12,535 nt of DNA from Oscillospiraceae bacterium (lineage in GTDB: Bacteria; Bacillota; Clostridia; Oscillospirales; Ruminococcaceae), in NCBI GenBank assembly GCA_019420135.1, contig JAHZHS010000055.1, forward strand, positions 1 through 12,535. The letters run 5' to 3'. Made by a program: the position numbers and the translations under genes. A model generated the notes under the pieces. It made no database searches, was not told the DNA's origin, and saw only the letters and a list, made by a program, of their open reading frames with translations. Positions 1-7,184 of this stretch are shown here, in pieces. Positions within the stretch are counted from its first letter, which is position 1; each line of letters begins with the position of its first letter.

Positions 1-104
1 CCATCATCCTGGTCACCCACGACCCGGAGATGGCCGCCTATGCCGACCGCATCGTCCGCCTCATCGACGGCGAGATCGTCAGCGACGAGACCCGGCGCAC
101 CTGA
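1..104 (+). CDS. MacB-type ABC transporter ATP-binding protein, C-terminal end only (partial)
   Basis: Only the last 33 codons are in the window, in the frame starting at base 3 and ending with TGA at 102-104. The peptide begins IILVTHDPEMAAYADRIVRL and continues with IDGEIVSDE. The VTHD motif is the H-loop (switch histidine) of ABC ATPases, and the D-R-I-x-x-L-x-D-G-x-I ending is typical of the MacB/LolD-type ATPases that drive FtsX-like permeases. It would hydrolyse ATP on the cytoplasmic face for the permease at 2003-3346. The next gene starts 14 bases after the stop and its ribosome binding site (AAAGGAG, 104-110) touches this stop codon, so the three genes form one operon. The P-loop, Q-loop and signature motif lie outside the window and could not be checked. 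Confidence 0.85.
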   Translation, partial: IILVTHDPEMAAYADRIVRLIDGEIVSDETRRT

Positions 105-118
105 AAGGAGAATCCACC

Positions 119-1999
119 ATGCCCACCCTGTCTGTTTTCTGCAAGCGGGCCGCCGCCCTGGCCCTGGCCCTGGCCCTGCTGCTCACCGGCGCCATCCTGC
201 GCACCGCCGTCTCGGCGGAGGAGGTGTCCGCCGTTCCCCCTGCCCCGGCAGCGGAGGTCACCGTCCCCGCCCAGCCTGAGGCCCCCGAGGCTGCCCCCAC
301 CCCGGCACCCCTCAACTTTTTCGCCACCAGCTACACCGTCACCGCCCCGGGCAGCCAGAACGGCCTGGGCACCCTGCGCCGGGGAGACAAGGCGGACATT
401 GCGGTGGTGCTCAAGGATACCGCCCTCACCACCGACGCCTTCCGGCTGGAGGACTACGATTTCAGCAAGCTCATCGACAGCTTTTCCGCCTGCACCCCCA
501 GGGCGGAGCTGATCTCCTCCGGCAGTGAGCCGGTGAGCGTCAAAGTCACCTGCCCCGGCATCGAGTACAGCGGCACCGGCCAGAGCCTGAAACTCAGCGC
601 TGCCCGCAAGGGCAGCGCCGACGCCCCCCAGACGGTGGAGGTCACCGTCTCCCAGGCGGAAATTTACGTCAAGCCGGAGCCCACCCCCACCCCGGCGCCC
701 AAGGAAGTCCCCGCCCCGGTGATCCTCATCACCCGGTCGGCCCAGCCCAAGCCCCTGGCCGCCAAGGAGACCGCCGACATTGTGGTCACCTTCCAGAATA
801 CCGGCAAGACCAAGGCCCAGACCCCCGTGGTGAGCTTTTCCGCCTCGGAGGCCCTCACCATCCTCAACGAAAACTCCACCTTCCTTCTGCCCGACATCGA
901 GCCGGGCAAGAGCACCTCGGTAACGGTGCGGGTGCAGGCCGCCAAGGAGATCCAGTCCGCCGGGCAGTCGCTGCAGGCCGACCTCAAGTTCAACTACGAC
1001 AGCGCCGGCACCCTGGCCCAGGCCTCCACCTCCGAAAAGCTCAACCTCTCCGCCAGCGCCACCGGCGACGGCCAGAAAACCGACGCCGCCACCCCCAATG
1101 TGGTCATCCAGGACTTCAGCTACGGGGAGCAGGCCATCTCGGCGGGCGGGCATTTCAAGCTGGATTTCCGCTTCCAGAACATGGGCCGCCTGAAGATCGA
1201 GAACGTGGTGGTCAGCGTGGACGGCGGCGAGAACTTCGCCCTGGACGGCGGCACCAGCACCTTCTACTACGACAGCCTGGCCTCCCGGGGAGACCAGCGC
1301 CAGAGCGTTCCCCTCATGGCCCTGCCCACCGCCAAGAGCGGTGCCCAGCCGGTGACCGTCTCCTTCAAATACGAGTACGTGGACGGCAGCAAGCGGGCCG
1401 CGGCCTCCAGCGAGATCAAGCTGTCGGTGCCGGTGGTGCAGCAGGACCGCTTCCAAATCAACGCCCCCACCCTGCCCGAGACGGTGAACGCCGGGGAGGA
1501 AGTGGTTCTGACCCTCAACTACGTCAACCGGGGCAAGACCGAGGTCTCCAACGTGGAGGCGGTCATCGAGGGCAGCGGCTTTGAATCCCCCACCAAAAAC
1601 CAGTATGTGGGCAACATCTCGGCGGGCACCAGCGGCTCGGTGGGCTTTGCCCTGACCCCCACCGACGCGGGCAAGCTGAAGGTGGTGCTCAAGGTCACCT
1701 ACGAGGACCCCAACCTCCAGCAGCAGACCAAGGAGTTCCCGGTGGAGCTCACCGTCTCCGAGTCCGCCGACCCCGGCCTGGACATCGACCTGGAGGGCAT
1801 GGACGAGCCCCAGGGGCCCGCCTTCCCCTGGCCGGTGCTGGGCGTCATCCCCGCCGCCGGCATTATCGCGGGCCTGGTGGTGGTCATCCGCAGAAAGCGC
1901 GCCGCCGCCAAGGCGGCCCCCGCCCCCGAGGCGGAGAATGCCGCCTGGGAGGACTGGGACAACGTCTTTTCCGACGAGAGCGACGACACGGAGGTGTGA
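119..1999 (+). CDS. Exported CARDB/Ig-like repeat protein with C-terminal membrane anchor, partner of the ABC transporter
   Basis: A 626-residue protein. The ATG is set by AAAGGAG at 104-110, eight bases upstream. Residues 1-33 are a signal peptide (K9-R10, an Ala/Leu core, likely cleavage after A-V-S-A33). Four beta-rich modules of about 110-130 residues follow. The first is separated by a Pro-rich linker (about 185-200, PEPTPTPAP). The other three each carry the N-x-G turn seen in CARDB/COG1361-type domains (N227-T-G, N354-M-G, N470-R-G). Residues 571-590 are a hydrophobic helix followed by RRKR, then an acidic cytoplasmic tail. The protein should therefore sit outside the cell, anchored at its C terminus. 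It lies between the ATPase and the permease, with only three bases before the permease start. I infer it is the extracytoplasmic partner of that MacB-like transporter, in the place where Gram-negative systems use a MacA adaptor. No MacA-like hairpin or lipoyl domain is visible. Its ligand is unknown. Confidence 0.8.
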   Translation: MPTLSVFCKRAAALALALALLLTGAILRTAVSAEEVSAVPPAPAAEVTVPAQPEAPEAAPTPAPLNFFATSYTVTAPGSQNGLGTLRRGDKADIAVVLKDTALTTDAFRLEDYDFSKLIDSFSACTPRAELISSGSEPVSVKVTCPGIEYSGTGQSLKLSAARKGSADAPQTVEVTVSQAEIYVKPEPTPTPAPKEVPAPVILITRSAQPKPLAAKETADIVVTFQNTGKTKAQTPVVSFSASEALTILNENSTFLLPDIEPGKSTSVTVRVQAAKEIQSAGQSLQADLKFNYDSAGTLAQASTSEKLNLSASATGDGQKTDAATPNVVIQDFSYGEQAISAGGHFKLDFRFQNMGRLKIENVVVSVDGGENFALDGGTSTFYYDSLASRGDQRQSVPLMALPTAKSGAQPVTVSFKYEYVDGSKRAAASSEIKLSVPVVQQDRFQINAPTLPETVNAGEEVVLTLNYVNRGKTEVSNVEAVIEGSGFESPTKNQYVGNISAGTSGSVGFALTPTDAGKLKVVLKVTYEDPNLQQQTKEFPVELTVSESADPGLDIDLEGMDEPQGPAFPWPVLGVIPAAGIIAGLVVVIRRKRAAAKAAPAPEAENAAWEDWDNVFSDESDDTEV

Positions 2000-2002
2000 G
2001 CC

Positions 2003-3346
2003 ATGAACCATCAGGACCTGCTGCGGGTCTGCATCCAGAATCTGCTGCGGCGCAAGTCCCGGACCTTTCTGACCGTGCTGGGGGTGCTGATCGGCTGCTG
2101 CTCCATCGTCATCATGGTGTCCCTGGGCATCGGCATGAAGGAATCCCAGGACCGGCTGCTGGCCGAGCTGGGAGACCTCACCATCATCACCGTCACCGCC
2201 CCCCAGAAGGGCAAGGGCAAGAAAAAGCTGGACGATCCCCTGCTCAAGCAGATCCGGGAGATGGACGGGGTGGAGGCTGTCTCCCCCAAGCTGTCCATGG
2301 ACAACTATACCTTCCGCCTCATCGCCGGGCAGACCAAGCGCTATGTGGCCGACTGGGTCTCCATTGTGGGGCTGGACACCGCCCAGCTGGAGCGGCTGGG
2401 CTACAAGCTGGACAAGGGCAGCTATCCCTCCCCCTCGGGGGAGGTGGCCCTGGGCCAGTACTTTGCCTACAACTTCCGGGACACCCTGCGCCCCGAGGGC
2501 TCCAACACCATCGACCGCTGGAGCGCGGGTTTTGACGACTACGGCCGGCTGCTGCCCCCGCCCGACGCCTACTTTGACCCCCTGCATGAGCCTCTGACCC
2601 TGGAGGTGGAGACCCAAAACGGCGCCAAGGTGACCTTTTCCCTCAAGGCGTCCGGGTCGGTGAAGGAGGACAACGCCAAGGGCTACGAGACCTCCGAGGG
2701 CATCCTCATGAGCATTGCCGACCTGCGGGCCATCCAGCAGAAGCTGAACGGCAGCACCGGCAAGCCCGCCCCCTACGAATCCCTGGTGGTCAAGGTGACG
2801 GATATTTCCCGGGTGGAGCCGGTGGAGAACGCCATCAAGGCCCTGGGCTACACCACCGAATCCATGGAGAGCATCCGCAAGCCCATGGAGAAGGAGGCCC
2901 GCCAGAAGCAGATGATGCTGGGCGGTCTGGGCGCCATTTCGCTGTTCGTGGCGGCGCTGGGCATCACCAACACCATGATCATGTCCATCTCGGAGCGGAC
3001 CAAGGAGATCGGCGTCATGAAGTCCCTGGGCTGCTTTGTCTACGACATCCGGGTGATGTTTCTCACCGAGGCGGGGGTCATCGGCCTGCTGGGCGGGCTG
3101 ATCGGCTGCGGCATCAGCTTCTTCATCTCGGTGATCGTCAACCTGGTGTCCATGGGGGGATTCTCCCCCGACAACCTGCTGCCCGCCATCCTGGGCGGCG
3201 AGGGCGTCAACCGCGTGTCGGTGATCCCGCCGTGGCTGTACCTGTTTGCCATTGCCTTCTCGGTATTGATCGGCCTGGGGTCGGGCTACTACCCCGCCAA
3301 CAAGGCGGTGCAGATTCCCGCCCTGGAAGCCATCAAGAGCGAGTGA
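2003..3346 (+). CDS. MacB/FtsX-family ABC transporter permease
   Basis: 447 residues with the four-helix MacB plan. A short cytoplasmic N terminus with R-R-K-S-R leads into helix 1 (about 21-43). A large extracytoplasmic domain (about 46-303) follows. Three C-terminal helices lie at about 306-330, 357-382 and 412-433. The segment SISERTKEIGVMKSLG after the second helix is the classic FtsX/MacB coupling loop that contacts the ATPase, and the C terminus ends in the usual P-A-x-x-A...P-A-L-E-A-I-K-x-E pattern. The start ATG lies six bases after GGAGGTG (1990-1996), which overlaps the end of the upstream gene, so translation is probably coupled. MacB-type permeases do not form a channel; they transmit ATPase motion to an extracytoplasmic partner. 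The substrate (peptide, antibiotic, lipid) cannot be read from sequence. This is the last gene of its operon, with the terminator 24 bases downstream. Confidence 0.93.
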   Translation: MNHQDLLRVCIQNLLRRKSRTFLTVLGVLIGCCSIVIMVSLGIGMKESQDRLLAELGDLTIITVTAPQKGKGKKKLDDPLLKQIREMDGVEAVSPKLSMDNYTFRLIAGQTKRYVADWVSIVGLDTAQLERLGYKLDKGSYPSPSGEVALGQYFAYNFRDTLRPEGSNTIDRWSAGFDDYGRLLPPPDAYFDPLHEPLTLEVETQNGAKVTFSLKASGSVKEDNAKGYETSEGILMSIADLRAIQQKLNGSTGKPAPYESLVVKVTDISRVEPVENAIKALGYTTESMESIRKPMEKEARQKQMMLGGLGAISLFVAALGITNTMIMSISERTKEIGVMKSLGCFVYDIRVMFLTEAGVIGLLGGLIGCGISFFISVIVNLVSMGGFSPDNLLPAILGGEGVNRVSVIPPWLYLFAIAFSVLIGLGSGYYPANKAVQIPALEAIKSE

Positions 3347-3370
3347 TCTCCCTTTTTTCTCCCTATGAAA

Positions 3371-3414
3371 CGGAAAACCCCGGCAGGAGCGAAAGCTCTT
3401 GCCGGGGTTTTCCG
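3371..3414. terminator. Strong bidirectional intrinsic terminator between convergent operons
   Basis: A 20-bp inverted repeat: left arm 3371-3390, GAAA loop 3391-3394, right arm 3395-3414. The single imperfection is a G opposite T at 3386/3399. The arms run from an A-tract (AAAA, 3374-3377) through a GC core to a T-tract (TTTT, 3408-3411), so it can end transcription from either side. It serves the plus-strand ABC operon (stop at 3346) and the minus-strand GH3 operon (stop at 3481). The rest of 3347-3480 holds nothing else I can recognise. Confidence 0.9.
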
Positions 3415-3480
3415 GATCCTTACCGGATGATGAGAAGAAGATAAGTAGAAAGAGAAGACTCTGGATGTCGGTTCAGGACA

Positions 3481-5643
3481 TTACGCCTTCTTGCGCTTGC
3501 GGACAGCGGTGAAGCCGATCCACACCACGCACAGCACCAGCAGCACGCCGCTGCCGATGACGACGCCGTAGAGCAGCTGCTGCCACCAGGGCATGCTGGG
3601 CACGATCTCGGTGCCCACGGCGATGCCGTTCATGGCGTTGGAGTTGACAGTGGCGTAGCAGATGCGCTTGGCGGACTCCCGCATACGCCATGCCATGGTG
3701 GCGTAGTCGCCGGTGCCGTCGCTGTCGGGACGGAAGGCGTCGAACTGACCCTCGTGGCCGCTGCCGTCAGGAATGTCGCAGCCGCCGGTGTAGATGCCGT
3801 AAGCCAGCTCAAAGTAGGGAGAGTTGTCCTGGGCGCCGTTCATATCGGTGTACATGTCGGTGACGATGGCGCCCTTCATGCCGCACTCGCCGCGCAGGAA
3901 ATCCTGGCCCAGGGTGCCGTCGGAGGGGCCTGCCATGGTGCCCAGACGGGCAAAGGAAGCCATGGTGCCGTAGGCGTTGCCTTCCTCAATGGGGATCTCA
4001 AAGGCGCGCAGGTAGATCTCGCGCAGGGCCTGCTCGCTGACCCAGACGGCCACACCGTGGCGGGCGGTCTCCTGGTCGTTGACGACGCAGTGCTTGTTGT
4101 AGACATGGACGCCCTTTTCCTCAATGCCCAGGCATTCGGACGCAGCCATCATGCCGGTCAGAGTGCCGCACTCGCTGTAATACTCGGCGGTACGGCCCAG
4201 ATAGGCGCTGCGATGGATGTTGGCGCCGATGCCGTACAGGCCGGCCATACCGGACCAGATGCCGTCCTCACCGATGATCTTGCCCACACGGTAGGCCACG
4301 TCACGGTTGTAGGTGGCCGCAATGATGCCGTTGGCGGGGAAGGCGGTGGTCTTTTTGGAGCCGTTGGGATCGGCGTTCTCGTTCAGGCTGCCGTCGCTGT
4401 TGACGTTGCCGGCCTTGACCTCGTTGCGGTAGGCCAGGCCTTCCTTCTGGGCGTTGTAGGCGGCGTTGAAGCCGTTGGGGCCGTTCTCGTCGTTGGTCTC
4501 GGGCTTGCCGATGGAATCCACCATGGCAGTCATGTGGTAGCCGTTGGAAACCAGCTTGGCGGTCTCATTCCAGGACAGCTGATCCATGAAGGCATCCCAC
4601 TGGGGATCGTCGTAATCCACGCCCATCATATCGATGAGGGTCAGGCCGGCGTCCACCTCATAGGCGGGGTAAGCCGTCTCGGCGGTATCCGCCGGGATGT
4701 CGATGCCGTATTCCACAGGGCACTGCTTGAGGATGTCCTGGGCCATCTGCTCGGTGGCGGTGATGGTGGGACGGCCGTTCTCCCGGTCGAGGGAGACGGT
4801 GCCCGCCCAGTCGGCGCGGTCATAGTACTTGACGCTGTTGTCGCCGCGGCCCTCATAGCGGTTGATGTCGGCGTAGTCGAAGAGGTTGGTGATCTCATTG
4901 CCGGTGGCGTCGGAGACCGAGTAGGTCTCGGTGTCCAGGGCCAGGGTGGTCTTCCAGGTCATGGCGGCGTCGCCGGTGCCCACCATGCGGGCGGGATCGG
5001 CGCCCTTGGCGGCCAGGATGTTGTTGACGGCCTGATGGGCGTTGGCTGCCGCGGTCAGGTAGTAGTCGCCGGGCATGAGCACGTAGGTGCCTGCGCCGTA
5101 GACATCGTAGGAGGTGAAGTACTTTTCATCCACAGAGATGGTGAGGGTCTGGGTCTGGCCGGGAGCCAGGATGTCGGTCTTGCCGAAGTTGACCAGCTCT
5201 ACAGAGGGGACCTGGATCTGGTTCTGCTTGGCGTAGTCGCCGTAGGGCTTGGAGACGTAGATTTCCACGCTCTCCTTGCCGGAATACTGGCTGCCGGTGT
5301 TGGTCACATCGACGGAGACGGTGTAGGTGCGGTCATCGGTCTTGGAGACCTGGAAGTTGGAGTAGGCGAAGGTGGTGTAGGACAGGCCGTAGCCGAAGGG
5401 GAATGCCACCACCTGGGAGTAGTTGTAATCGCCCACGTTGGCGGCGCCCATGACGGCGTCCTCATAGCGGGTCTCGGTGTAGCGGTAGCCCAGGTACATG
5501 CCCTCCTGGTAGACGGTGTAGGCATTGAGGGTGGGCTCGGGCACGAACATGTTGCCAGCCTTGCTGGTGATGCCGTAGGTATCGGACTCCAGATACTCCT
5601 GGTAGCCGTAGTTGACGTTGACAGGGTCCAGGTCATGGCTCAT
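3481..5643 (-). CDS. GH3 enzyme, downstream fragment: Fn3-like domain plus catalytic TIM-barrel (A) domain and C-terminal membrane helix
   Basis: 720 codons from the first available ATG, which has no ribosome binding site; family-like coding begins ten codons earlier at 5673. FPFGYGLSY (81-89) is the GH3 motif leading into the Fn3-like domain (about 95-200, with V-N-F-G-K at 151-155). The barrel occupies about 300-680. K517-H518 in NKHCVVNDQE is the GH3 substrate-binding KH pair. D596 in VTDMYTD fits the catalytic nucleophile (family S/T-D-W/M). The site matching the usual DGP aspartate reads N387-G-P, a possible specificity change or family variant. Residues about 691-713 form a membrane helix followed by RKRKK, so the barrel should be anchored outside the cell. 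Active-site residues appear intact, which fits recent damage. Reinitiation at this ATG, nine bases before the upstream stop ends, is conceivable but unsupported. Confidence 0.85.
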   Translation of the reverse strand: MSHDLDPVNVNYGYQEYLESDTYGITSKAGNMFVPEPTLNAYTVYQEGMYLGYRYTETRYEDAVMGAANVGDYNYSQVVAFPFGYGLSYTTFAYSNFQVSKTDDRTYTVSVDVTNTGSQYSGKESVEIYVSKPYGDYAKQNQIQVPSVELVNFGKTDILAPGQTQTLTISVDEKYFTSYDVYGAGTYVLMPGDYYLTAAANAHQAVNNILAAKGADPARMVGTGDAAMTWKTTLALDTETYSVSDATGNEITNLFDYADINRYEGRGDNSVKYYDRADWAGTVSLDRENGRPTITATEQMAQDILKQCPVEYGIDIPADTAETAYPAYEVDAGLTLIDMMGVDYDDPQWDAFMDQLSWNETAKLVSNGYHMTAMVDSIGKPETNDENGPNGFNAAYNAQKEGLAYRNEVKAGNVNSDGSLNENADPNGSKKTTAFPANGIIAATYNRDVAYRVGKIIGEDGIWSGMAGLYGIGANIHRSAYLGRTAEYYSECGTLTGMMAASECLGIEEKGVHVYNKHCVVNDQETARHGVAVWVSEQALREIYLRAFEIPIEEGNAYGTMASFARLGTMAGPSDGTLGQDFLRGECGMKGAIVTDMYTDMNGAQDNSPYFELAYGIYTGGCDIPDGSGHEGQFDAFRPDSDGTGDYATMAWRMRESAKRICYATVNSNAMNGIAVGTEIVPSMPWWQQLLYGVVIGSGVLLVLCVVWIGFTAVRKRKKA

Positions 5644-6574
5644 CCAGAAGGTATCGGAGGTCTTGCCGGAAGGCCAACCAGATGCAGGCGCCGATGTCGT
5701 ACTGAGGATCGGAGTTGAAGTCGGCGGACAGCATGCTGGCCGAGTTGATGATCATGACGACCTTTTTGAAGACGCCCTGATCCTTGAGGGCTTTCAGGCC
5801 CTTGAGGGTATCCATTTCCTTCTGGGTCAGGTGCAGGAAGTCGCCGTTGTAGCCGTCCACGGTGGTGTCGCGGTCCAGGTCGGAGCCCTCGCCGCCCACA
5901 CGGCCGATGATGTAGATGGCGGCGTCGCCGTAGCTGGCGAAGGTGTCACCGGCGGCAGAGGTGACCATATCCCATGGCACACCGCCGATGTAGATGCCGC
6001 CGCTGCCGGCCCAGCCGGCGGAGTAACGGCGGAAGTGGATGGTGGGGTCATAGGGCTCGGCACCGTTGCCCATCCAGTCGCCGCCGTCGGGGGCCACGAA
6101 CCAGGTGGTGGTGTAGTTTTCCTTCAGGGTGGGGTTGAGGGTCAGGCCGGCAGCCTCAAAGGCGGTGTAGTAGTCCACAGCCTTGGAGGTGTCCACCGAG
6201 CCGGAACCGGTGCCGCCATAGATGGGGTCGGCACTGGTGATGCCGAAGACGCTCACATTGCTGCCCGAGGCGATGGGCAGGGCATTGTTGTCGTTTTTCA
6301 GCAGAACGGCGCCCTCGGACATGACTTCCTCGGTCATCTTGGCGCCGGCGTCGATGAGGGATGCCAGGTCGTTATACTCGGACTTGAAGTACTCGCTGTC
6401 CTGGCTGGCGGCCTCCTCGCTGACCACGGTCTTGAAGGAGGAGGTGCCCAGGGCGCTGTTGATGGCGTCCACGTTCTGCATGGCGATGACACTGCCTGTG
6501 TAGGAGAAGCCGAACACCAGCGTCAGCGCCACGGTGCAGATCTTCTGCACCAGGTGAAGGGTATTCTTCTTCAT
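5633..6574 (-). CDS. GH3 enzyme, upstream fragment: signal anchor plus GH3 C-terminal (B) domain
   Basis: 313 codons. The ATG (6572-6574) has AAGGAGG at 6584-6590, nine bases upstream and inside the end of the preceding gene; that gene stops four bases before this ATG. Residues 12-31 are a hydrophobic signal anchor after M-K-K. GH3 B-domain marks are the EGAVLLKNDNNALPI block (88-101), GTGSGSVDTS (121-130), the VGGEGSDL motif (226-233) and the strand KVVMIINSAS (271-280). Homology ends at ACIW299. The last 13 residues (AFRQDL... to TGA at 5633-5635) are out of frame and match nothing expected. On its own this fragment lacks the catalytic barrel and should be inactive. It would act outside the membrane if made. 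Confidence 0.85.
   Translation of the reverse strand: MKKNTLHLVQKICTVALTLVFGFSYTGSVIAMQNVDAINSALGTSSFKTVVSEEAASQDSEYFKSEYNDLASLIDAGAKMTEEVMSEGAVLLKNDNNALPIASGSNVSVFGITSADPIYGGTGSGSVDTSKAVDYYTAFEAAGLTLNPTLKENYTTTWFVAPDGGDWMGNGAEPYDPTIHFRRYSAGWAGSGGIYIGGVPWDMVTSAAGDTFASYGDAAIYIIGRVGGEGSDLDRDTTVDGYNGDFLHLTQKEMDTLKGLKALKDQGVFKKVVMIINSASMLSADFNSDPQYDIGACIWLAFRQDLRYLLDEP
5668..5680 (-). other. Junction of the presumed internal deletion in the GH3 gene
   Basis: Reading on the minus strand, TGG (Trp, 5680-5678) is the last family-like codon of the upstream frame and CCT (Pro, 5673-5671) the first of the downstream frame, with TTGG between them. The joined sequence shows no slippery heptamer and no ribosome binding site, so programmed frameshifting is not indicated. 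Confidence 0.7.
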
Positions 6575-6578
6575 TGGC

Positions 6579-6983
6579 TCATTCCTCCTTTTCCTTGACC
6601 TGCTTCAGAAAGACGTTGGCCACATTGACCACCAGCAGCGCCGCAAACAGCACGGTGCAGAGCTGGAACTGCCAGTTGAAGGTAGACGCCTGGATGCCGA
6701 CCATAACGACCGACACATAAAAGTAGATGCCGTAGATGTAAAACAGCAGGGCGATGAAGTCGGCCAGGGCCAGCACCGCGCAGGCCCACTTGGCCGCCTT
6801 GGTGAAGCACAGGGCCAGCGCCGCCACCGCGCCCACCAGCATAAATCCGGTGGCCTGCGGTGCAAAGTACCGCGAACCGTTGTACAGCACCGTGTAGACA
6901 ATGGCTGCGACGACCGTCACGGCGATCAGGGCCAGCGTGACGAAAAAGCCGTAGCTCTTGTCCTGGAAGAGACTGTTCTTCAT
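6579..6983 (-). CDS. Small four-helix membrane protein encoded with the GH3 enzyme
   Basis: 134 residues. The start (ATG 6981-6983, MKNSLFQDKS) is chosen because CAAGGAGG lies just upstream (6991-6998); the open frame extends further to 7166, but that part lacks a ribosome binding site and runs through a terminator. Four hydrophobic helices are visible at about 11-34, 45-61, 66-94 and 105-127, with a charged tail KQVKEKEE. I recognise no enzymatic motif or named family. Its last codons contain the ribosome binding site of the GH3 gene, and the two genes are four bases apart, so they are translationally coupled. A role in holding or exporting the anchored GH3 enzyme, or in moving its product, is inference from position only. 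Confidence 0.8.
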   Translation of the reverse strand: MKNSLFQDKSYGFFVTLALIAVTVVAAIVYTVLYNGSRYFAPQATGFMLVGAVAALALCFTKAAKWACAVLALADFIALLFYIYGIYFYVSVVMVGIQASTFNWQFQLCTVLFAALLVVNVANVFLKQVKEKEE

Positions 6984-7095
6984 TTCTGTTCCTCCTTGGT
7001 TGTTGTTGCGCACCGCCCCGCCCGCCGGACTTTGCCCCGCAGGCGGCCTTGCCTCCTTTCCGCCCGGGGCAGAGCTGTGCCGCCATTTCGTAAAA

Positions 7096-7124
7096 ACTGT
7101 ACAAAAAAATTGCGGCTTCCTCAA
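7096..7124 (-). promoter_or_regulatory. Candidate promoter for the membrane protein/GH3 operon
   Basis: On the minus strand, TTGAGG (7119-7124) and TACAGT (7096-7101) are spaced by exactly 17 bases. Each matches the sigma-A consensus at four of six positions. The elements overlap the loop and T-tract of the kinase-operon terminator. The match is weak, as expected of an activator-dependent promoter, and it would place the start of transcription about 105 bases before the membrane protein gene. No better promoter was seen in 6984-7184. Confidence 0.35.
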
Positions 7125-7134
7125 TGGAAACCGC
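7103..7134 (-). terminator. Intrinsic terminator of the response regulator/kinase operon
   Basis: On the minus strand a 9-bp stem (arms 7126-7134 and 7112-7120, one G-T wobble, five-base loop) is followed by AA and seven Ts (7103-7109). It starts 51 bases after the kinase stop codon and 120 bases before the next gene, so it separates the signalling operon from the GH3 operon. Confidence 0.82.
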
Positions 7135-7164
7135 ATAGTTGGTCGATTTTCTATCACAGTTGAC
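7135..7164. promoter_or_regulatory. Candidate LytTR-type direct-repeat operator
   Basis: On the plus strand ATAGTTGGT (7135-7143) and ACAGTTGAC (7156-7164) are separated by 12 bp. The published consensus for LytTR domains is a pair of 9-bp repeats, [TA][AC][CA]GTTN[AG][TG], with 12-13 bp between them. Each copy here matches eight of nine positions. The pair lies ten bases upstream of the candidate GH3-operon -35. The repeats point away from that promoter, which weakens the case. Confidence 0.4.
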
Positions 7165-7184
7165 ACATTTTTTACACAGAACTC

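Larger units (their letters stand above)
3481..6574 (-). pseudogene. Membrane-anchored circularly permuted GH3 beta-glucosidase-like gene, broken by an out-of-frame internal deletion
   Basis: Two minus-strand reading frames encode the two parts of one GH3 enzyme. The order is GH3 C-terminal (B) domain, Fn3-like domain, then the GH3 TIM-barrel (A) domain. This reversed order is known from Ruminococcus albus and Butyrivibrio fibrisolvens beta-glucosidases, so the order itself is not damage. The upstream frame is GH3-like up to ACIW (Trp codon 5678-5680). The downstream frame is GH3-like from PSGKTSD (Pro codon 5671-5673). Only four bases lie between, whereas GH3 enzymes normally have about 20 residues there (G-x-P-G-Q-x-G...V-L-x-G-x-x-N). 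A loss of roughly 59 bp (3n+2) explains both the missing residues and the frame change. An intact gene would encode about 1,050 residues, with an N-terminal signal anchor and a C-terminal helix. An assembly fault is the main alternative. Confidence 0.8.

Noticed and set aside
38..2617. Minus-strand open frame of 859 codons opposite the ABC operon
   Set aside because: It is the GC-rich shadow of the plus-strand genes: low-complexity Gly/His/Val/Gln composition, no ribosome binding site, no domain.
5633..5680. Programmed ribosomal frameshift in the GH3 gene
   Set aside because: No slippery heptamer or stimulatory site is visible, and conserved residues are missing rather than shifted.
3754..6598. 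Long plus-strand open frames (3754-5718 and 5612-6598) opposite the GH3 gene
   Set aside because: The minus strand carries clear GH3 motifs in both halves; the plus-strand translations are Gly/Val/Ala-rich repeats without any motif.
6984..7166. Longer N terminus for the small membrane protein
   Set aside because: The extension would be translated from the terminator hairpin of the kinase operon and has no ribosome binding site; ATG at 6983 has one.
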